Of a DNA stretch of 35,414 bases, positions 30,491 through 35,414 are shown piece after piece. The position numbers were made by a program, and so were the translations under genes. The stretch is from NCBI GenBank assembly GCA_033296885.1, contig MU864077.1:1-35414 (forward strand), given 5' to 3'. Each line of letters starts with the position of its first letter. The first letter of the stretch is position 1. A model generated the notes under the pieces. That model had not been told where the DNA came from and made no database searches. It saw only the letters and a list, made by a program, of their open reading frames with translations. The stretch is from Triangularia verruculosa. Lineage: Eukaryota; Ascomycota; Sordariomycetes; Sordariales; Podosporaceae.

Positions 30491-31719
30491 ATGGAGACTA
30501 TCAACACCATCAAGGACGCCGCTACCAAGGCTATTTGGGGTGATCCCGAAGCCCACAAGGAGCCCGTGTCTGGACGCATGGGTAACACAGCTGCTGGCGA
30601 GCCATACGATGCCGGCAACATTGAGTCCAGCTCGGCAGCTCTCAAGACCACCAACCCCAACCCAGAAGTCGAGCCTGTCAACACTCCCTTGAAGACGGAG
30701 AACAAGGATAAAGTCATCACCAACGCCGAATTCAACAAGCACGCCAACCCCTCAGCAACCAGCGTCGAGCTCCCCCCGCCCACGCCGAATGAGAAGGCCG
30801 CCATTGCCACTGCCATCACAGCCAAGCCAGACACCAGCTCCAACAAGGACACCACCGCCGCCGTCACAACGAAGCCAGACACTGGCTCCAGCAAAGTAGA
30901 CACCAACCCCGCCAAGACACAGCCATCGTCACACATTCCCGGTGACTCAACCCACGCTCAGAATGACACTCGTGCTCCCACCAACCCACTCGCGGTTCAC
31001 CACTCCGTCGGTGAGACAGGAAAGCCCGATGCCAAGAAGAACGTTGACGACAGCGGTGATGGGGTTGACAAGTCTGACAACCCCGTCAAGATTGATGGTC
31101 CTGGCCCACGACCCCTGGAGGTGGTGGCCAAGGAGAATGGTGGTGATGCCGGTGCCAAAGCTAGAGAGGAGAAGAAGGGGCAGAGATCCAGCAGTGTTGA
31201 TACCCAGGAGGATCACGAGAGCGGGACTGGGGAGTTGTATGTCCGGAGCAGCGGACTGAAGGCTGACGGTGGTGACTTTGATGCTGCTAAGCCTGGTGCT
31301 GGGAAGGAGGCTGATAGTATGTCCCTCTCATCAATCCTACATGCTGTCACAGAATACTAACCACCACTATAGGGTTGATGGAGGAAGAGAAGCTCCACTC
31401 TCACACTCGTGAAACTACCACGGAGAAGCACACTGAAAAGGAGCACACTCACAAGAAGCACCACATCCCTCTGCCTCACCATAAGAAGAAGGACAGCGGC
31501 TATGAGCACGGTCTTGAGGATGGTAAGGCAACGGGGACTACTGCTGAGGATTACACCGGTGATGTGTCCGCTACCCATAACAAGGATATTCCGGAAGATG
31601 AGGTCGCACGCAACTGGGAGTTGAAGTCGACCAAGCCGGCGGATGTGGATCACAAGGAGAAGACGAGCTTGAAGGAGAAGATCAAGCAGAAGTTGCACCG
31701 CAGCTCGGTGTCTTCCTGA
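30491..31719 (+). CDS. disordered, hydrophilic LEA-like protein
   Basis: Two exons, 30491-31316 and 31373-31719, with a 56-nt intron (GTATGT...ATAG, branch ACTAAC) give 390 aa. The join reads KEAD-R-LMEEEKLHSH. There is no globular domain, signal peptide or membrane segment. The protein is dominated by K, E, D, T, S, P and A, with a degenerate repeat (AKPDTSSNKDTT, TKPDTGSSKVDT near 117-140), a His/Lys-rich stretch (EKEHTHKKHHIPLPHHKKK) and a basic C-terminus (LKEKIKQKLHRSSVSS). The N-terminal EPVSGRMGNTAAGEPYDAGN resembles a motif I associate with small fungal stress proteins, but I cannot name the family. Such composition is typical of hydrophilins and LEA-like proteins that accumulate in dehydration or spores. 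The promoter CRE, STRE and TATA elements fit stress induction. The biochemical role is unproven. Confidence 0.85.
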
Positions 31720-31791
31720 TTGAGTTGGCTGCACGGAATATTGGGGGAAGGATAATGATTTGCAGGTTATGACACTATGAATCTTGTGTCT

Positions 31792-31814
31792 CTTTCTTTT
31801 CTTTTCTTTTCTTT
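31792..31814 (+). repeat. (CTTTT)n microsatellite
   Basis: Four near-perfect CTTTT units about 75 bp after the stop of the LEA-like gene, probably in or just beyond its 3' UTR. A pyrimidine tract of this kind can also act near polyadenylation sites. Confidence 0.65.
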
Positions 31815-31902
31815 GACTGTATTAATAAGGTCGACTAGGTATCCTGAGTCTTTGCAAAACAAGTGAGCACTTTCTTACCAGAATCGACATCAAAAGCAAC
31901 AA

Positions 31903-32030
31903 GGCCAGATGGCCGAGCGGTCTAAGGCGCCACGTTAAGGTGAAAATCTTGATATCAACTCCACATTCGCTAGGATGTGAGAAGTTCCGTGGTCTCGTAA
32001 GGGGCGTGAGTTCGAATCTCACTCTGGTCA
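31903..32030 (+). tRNA. tRNA-Leu (anticodon AAG) with 46-nt intron
   Basis: The acceptor stem GGCCAGA pairs with TCTGGTC (one G-U), with discriminator A. The D arm TGGCCGAGCGGTCTAAGGC is the class II A-box form. The anticodon stem CCACG/CGTGG encloses TT-AAG-G, giving anticodon AAG (reads CUU, Leu). The stem halves are separated by an intron at 31941-31986, located one base after the anticodon, the canonical tRNA intron site. A long variable arm and the T arm GTGAG-TTCGAAT-CTCAC complete the class II structure. The mature length is 82 nt before CCA addition. Confidence 0.95.
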
Positions 32031-32040
32031 AAGCATAACA

Positions 32041-32044
32041 TTTT
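32041..32044 (+). terminator. Pol III terminator of tRNA-Leu
   Basis: TTTT 11 nt beyond the tRNA 3' end, with a TTTTT backup near 32064, as expected for RNA polymerase III termination. Confidence 0.6.
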
Positions 32045-32305
32045 GCATCCATTTGCTTAGCATCTTTTTGATCTTCTTCGGTCACAGAACAAGGGAACGA
32101 GGTTATTGATTTGGTATTTTATCTGGTGTACAGAATACCGCAAGTGGTGTTTAGTTGTGCTGTGTGTAGGTAGGTGTAAGGTGCAAATTCAGGGGTATCA
32201 ACTATCGGCGTGGCGGCGCAATATACAAAATAAAATGTCCAACTCATATATCCAAACCCTCATTAATCATTATGTCATTCCCTTTCTCAATTTTGAAACA
32301 GGGCG

Positions 32306-33812
32306 TCAAAGGTCGGTTCGATCATCCGTCAAATATCCATGTTCCTTCCATATCTCGAAGATTTTGTCACGTATCGCTTCATGACCTGCCGATCTCTGTT
32401 ATTCGAACAACAACTTGAGTCAGTCATGGAACTTTTCCCTCAGAAACCAAAAAGATGATGTAGTTGTTACTCACAGGATGAAACGTCTTCCCATAATACG
32501 TCGGCGTAAGCCACATTGAATCCCCCGGCTTTCTCGTCGCTCTACTACTACTCCCACCACCACCCCTCCAAACTGCCTTTCCCTTCCTTTTTCCTTGACC
32601 TCCACGGCAGTGATGACGGTAATGCTCGACCAGTTTTAACTCTGGGTCTTGTCTTTTTGCCTTGGCCATCAAGCAAACAGCCTTTTCCCCCCAGTCATCC
32701 CGCTCCAGCGCCTCCTCCCAGCACCGTTCCGGATCGAGATATCCCACCCCATCATCTTCTTCATCATCATCATCTTCTTCATGGTGTCGAGAAGAATAGA
32801 CATTCCCCGCCCGATCCACATCCTTCCCCCCCGGCAAAAAGAACCACGTCTCTTGCCTTTCATAATCAGGCTCTTTGACGACTCCAGGCTCGCAGAACCG
32901 GTGGTGATTGAATGAGTCGTCGTAGTTGACAAACACCACTTTTTTACCCCTACCAACAGAAAAAGAGGCATTCACTTCATCGATGACGCTTTCTAGCAAG
33001 TGATTGGCTCTAACGACGAAATCGTTCATTTTCTTGCGGGTGTCTTTTGTTAGTTTCATCGTTTCCACACCAGAAGATGATGATGACGCCCAGACTCCAA
33101 AGGAAACATCATCGCACTCGGTCGTGTTCTCGTTGAAGAAGCGGGTGTACCCCGTGACGGTGATGAAGAAGCTGGGGTGGCGCTCCCAGGCGATTTTGCC
33201 CAGGATTTCCAACAAGATCAACCTGATTCGCAGTTTGAGCTTCTGGGTCTTTTGCGGGGAGAGGGTGTCTTCGGCTCGTTTCAGTGCGTCGGGGCAGGAC
33301 TCGGAGCCGAGGGGGCCGTAGAAGCGGAAGACGCAGGCGTTGAGGAGGGAGAAGAAGTCGAGGTCGTTGCCGGCGATTGAGAGGGTTGCGAAGGAGGGGG
33401 TGGGGGTGCTGTTGAAGGCGTCGATTTGGGAGGTGTCGGGGGAGGAGGGGGAAGAGGAAAGGAGGTCGAGGGTTGTTGCGCCTGTGCAGGAGAGCCATTG
33501 GTGGGAGGTGTGGGATGGTGGTGAGAGGGAGGAGGCGAGGAGGTAGGGGTAGGCTCCGAGGCCTTGACGGCAGGCGGTGGAGGGGGAGGTCAAGTCTGGG
33601 CGGGTGCCGATGCCGGCGGAGTAGCTGTCGCCTAGGGAGATGAAGCCTTGAGATTGGGAGAGGCGGGGGTGGTTTTTGGTGTTGAGGGAGAGGATGTGTT
33701 GATGGTTGTTGTTGTTCTTGTCAGGGGGTTTGAAGAGTTCGGAGATGGCGAGGGCGGAGATGAGGGCTGGGAATAGGAGGAGGATAGGGGGGAGGGTTTT
33801 AGTGGTGAGCAT
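32306..33812 (-). CDS. secreted SGNH-type esterase/lipase
   Basis: Two exons, 33812-32475 and 32395-32306, with a 79-nt intron (GTGAGT...ACAG) in phase 0 give 475 aa. The frame stays open upstream without an ATG; M1 at 33812 begins a signal peptide (MLTTKTLPPILLLFPALISA, cleavage near LA at 21-22). Block I is ISLGDSYSAG with nucleophile S63. Block III is SIAGNDLDF (N149). The last block is FHPRSAGHEAI with H445 and is only complete after splicing, which supports the intron. The residue three before H445 is Lys, not the Asp of the usual DxxH; fungal relatives often have VFHP here, so the acid may lie elsewhere. Compared with minimal SGNH domains there is an acidic insert (EEDDDDEEDDG near 345-354) and a basic, Gly/Ser-rich insert near 403-425. 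Substrate unknown; probably extracellular ester hydrolysis. Confidence 0.88.
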
Positions 33813-35330
33813 TATCGCGGTATATGATGATGCGACAGCCTTGAAATGGAGGTTAGAAGTAAATAGAATCACATAAATTTCATCCTATTGAAAGAACAAA
33901 AAGAAGCAGCCTTTCGTTTCTTATCACCCTCAACATAGCATCCAGTAGTTCAAAGCCCGAAACCAGCCCCTCACACCTCTCCTACCCAGCCTGACCTCCA
34001 GCGTTGTCCACGAGAACACAAGGCAGCAGCTCTCATTCACGTGAACCAACGTACTTGGTGAGCTTATCGCTTGCGCGTCTTCACACATCGGCTCTGTGAG
34101 ATGTATGCTGCCCTTTCTTTCACAAACGTGCCTGCCCTATTGGCTACCAGCTGCTTGAGCTCCCGGCCCCTCTCAACCCCAACCCCAACAACGTAAGCTT
34201 TCGACAAAGACGGACACTATCACCTGGACGTATGTCTGCCGCTGGGGATGACTGGTATTTATACTGATCGATCGATTGCACTCGGAACGTCATTTTTCTC
34301 ATTCTTTTTCCGGGAAGGTGGATGGGAAAAGTCTTATCTAATCACTTACACGCAGCAAGCCAATCCGCTACTAGCAACGGTTAATGTCACCACCCACGTA
34401 CGTATACGTTCTGGACATGCTGGTTGGTACTGCTAGGTAGAACCAAGCCTTCGTAGCAGTAGAAGATGCCTATGAACGGAATGCAGAGCGTAACCAAGTA
34501 TCCTCAAAGACATTTCTCTTAAACTATCTCCCAACGTATATTACTACTGTCTATTCAAAACCCTTTTATCATCTTTTAAGGCCTTATCCCTCGTCGATTC
34601 ATCCGTCCAGAGCTTAAACCACTCCCAGTTACATACTATCTAGCTATAGCATCATCCCTTCTCAATCATTACACTTCAAAACGTGATAGATGCCGTCACG
34701 ATGATCACCAACCCATTCTCCTACCTATGCAAGTCAAGCTTGGCAATCCTCACCCCCTCCGGTTCCCCTCACCACACATCCTTTCCACAGAAGCCTTCTA
34801 GCGTAACCGCCATGCAGACGGAAAATATATCAAACAATCTATTTCCACCGTTCCTCGCCGTTAGCGTAGTATTGCTAAAAACCACCTCGGGACATTTCAT
34901 CCGCGTTGCGAAACTACTACTGCACCAAGGAAAATCCCACCGCAACGTTTCGGCTTCTATTCTTGTTCGCTTCTCCACGTGGCCTTGTATATTTTAAATA
35001 TATCCAAACAGTGGAACGAGAGGGGCAGAAGCGATGATCATCGGTACCGGGACTTGAAATTTGGGAACTTTCAACTTCGGTTGAGGGGGGCTCACATTGC
35101 TGGGCTTTGCTATGCCATTGACTGTTATTTTTACCAGCAATCTACAAACACCATTCCATGTCAAAAATGTAAAAAAAAAAAAAAAACATCTTTCGTGCTT
35201 TATTCTTTTTATTTTCTTTTCCCTATTTCACCTTCGTTTTTCATTCCATCCAACCGCATCATACAATGTCTGTTCAGCCACATCATCATCATCATCCCCT
35301 ACCTAACCCCTATCCATTCCATGCTACAGT
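33813..35330. other. 1.5 kb gene-free right flank
   Basis: Holds the promoter of the SGNH esterase and nothing else I can support. The short plus frames (34248-34436, 34683-34997, 35097-35306) have no domain or splice evidence. The end is T/A-rich with a poly-A run near 35170. Composition is not RIP-like, as CA/TG dinucleotides are common. Confidence 0.5.
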
Positions 35331-35369
35331 GGGGGGGGGGGGGGGGGGGGCGGGGGGGCGGGGGGGGGG

Positions 35370-35408
<39 letters not shown>

Positions 35409-35414
35409 GGGAGG
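35331..35414 (+). repeat. terminal poly-G tract
   Basis: Almost pure G over about 75 nt with three scattered C residues, running to the end of the window. Such tracts at contig ends are either true long poly-G/C runs that stopped assembly or no-signal poly-G artefacts of two-colour Illumina chemistry. Internal G16 and C14 runs show that shorter ones do occur in this genome. Confidence 0.85.

Noticed and set aside
1..35414. CRISPR arrays, operons or bacterial-type mobile systems
   Set aside because: No direct-repeat array, ribosome-binding-site-led gene string, transposase or integrase is visible. All well-supported genes are eukaryotic, most of them with introns.

Overview
The window is nuclear DNA from a filamentous ascomycete (Pezizomycotina, most likely Sordariomycetes and probably Sordariales). 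The grounds are short spliceosomal introns of about 50-140 nt with GTANGT-like donors and CTNAC-like branch sites, GC-rich genes separated by long intergenic spacers, a Gα subunit laid out like Neurospora GNA-1, and a left-hand AT-rich island whose near-total loss of CA/TG dinucleotides is the classical scar of repeat-induced point mutation (RIP). The window ends in a poly-G run of about 75 nt, which looks like a contig end.

Layout, left to right. About 181-900 is the RIP-ed AT-rich island. URB2 (minus, 1885-6047) and MIC10 (plus, 6731-7113) are divergent. A single-pass membrane protein of unknown function (minus, 7528-8319) and a three-exon DUF1771-Smr protein with a CaaX-like C-terminus (minus, 9078-9925) follow. 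Then comes a 4.0 kb spacer and the group I Gα gene gna-1 (plus, 13920-15232, four exons). After a 5.9 kb gene desert there is a Q-rich, AT-hook-like DUF3716 protein (minus, 21093-22568). A DUF4419 protein (plus, 23953-25155) is convergent with the 3-ketodihydrosphingosine reductase TSC10 (minus, 25387-26542). SAS10/UTP3 (plus, 27358-29332), tRNA-Gln(CUG), a disordered LEA-like hydrophilic protein (plus, 30491-31719), an intron-containing tRNA-Leu(AAG) and a secreted SGNH-type esterase (minus, 32306-33812) complete the set.

The genes do not form a pathway cluster; this is ordinary housekeeping and signalling gene content. Ribosome biogenesis is represented twice (URB2 for pre-60S, SAS10 for the SSU processome), and the two upstream regions share an identical 14-mer resembling the fungal rRNA-processing element. 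The other core functions are mitochondrial cristae organisation (MIC10), sphingolipid synthesis (TSC10) and heterotrimeric G-protein signalling (gna-1).

I found no convincing new multi-gene system. The points most worth following up are the shared 14-mer, the possible lipid modification of the Smr protein, the optional in-frame 57-nt intron at the URB2 start, CRE sites upstream of the LEA-like gene, the 19-nt palindrome upstream of the DUF4419 gene, and the two large unexplained spacers flanking gna-1. Exon structures were deduced by eye from splice signals and reading-frame continuity.
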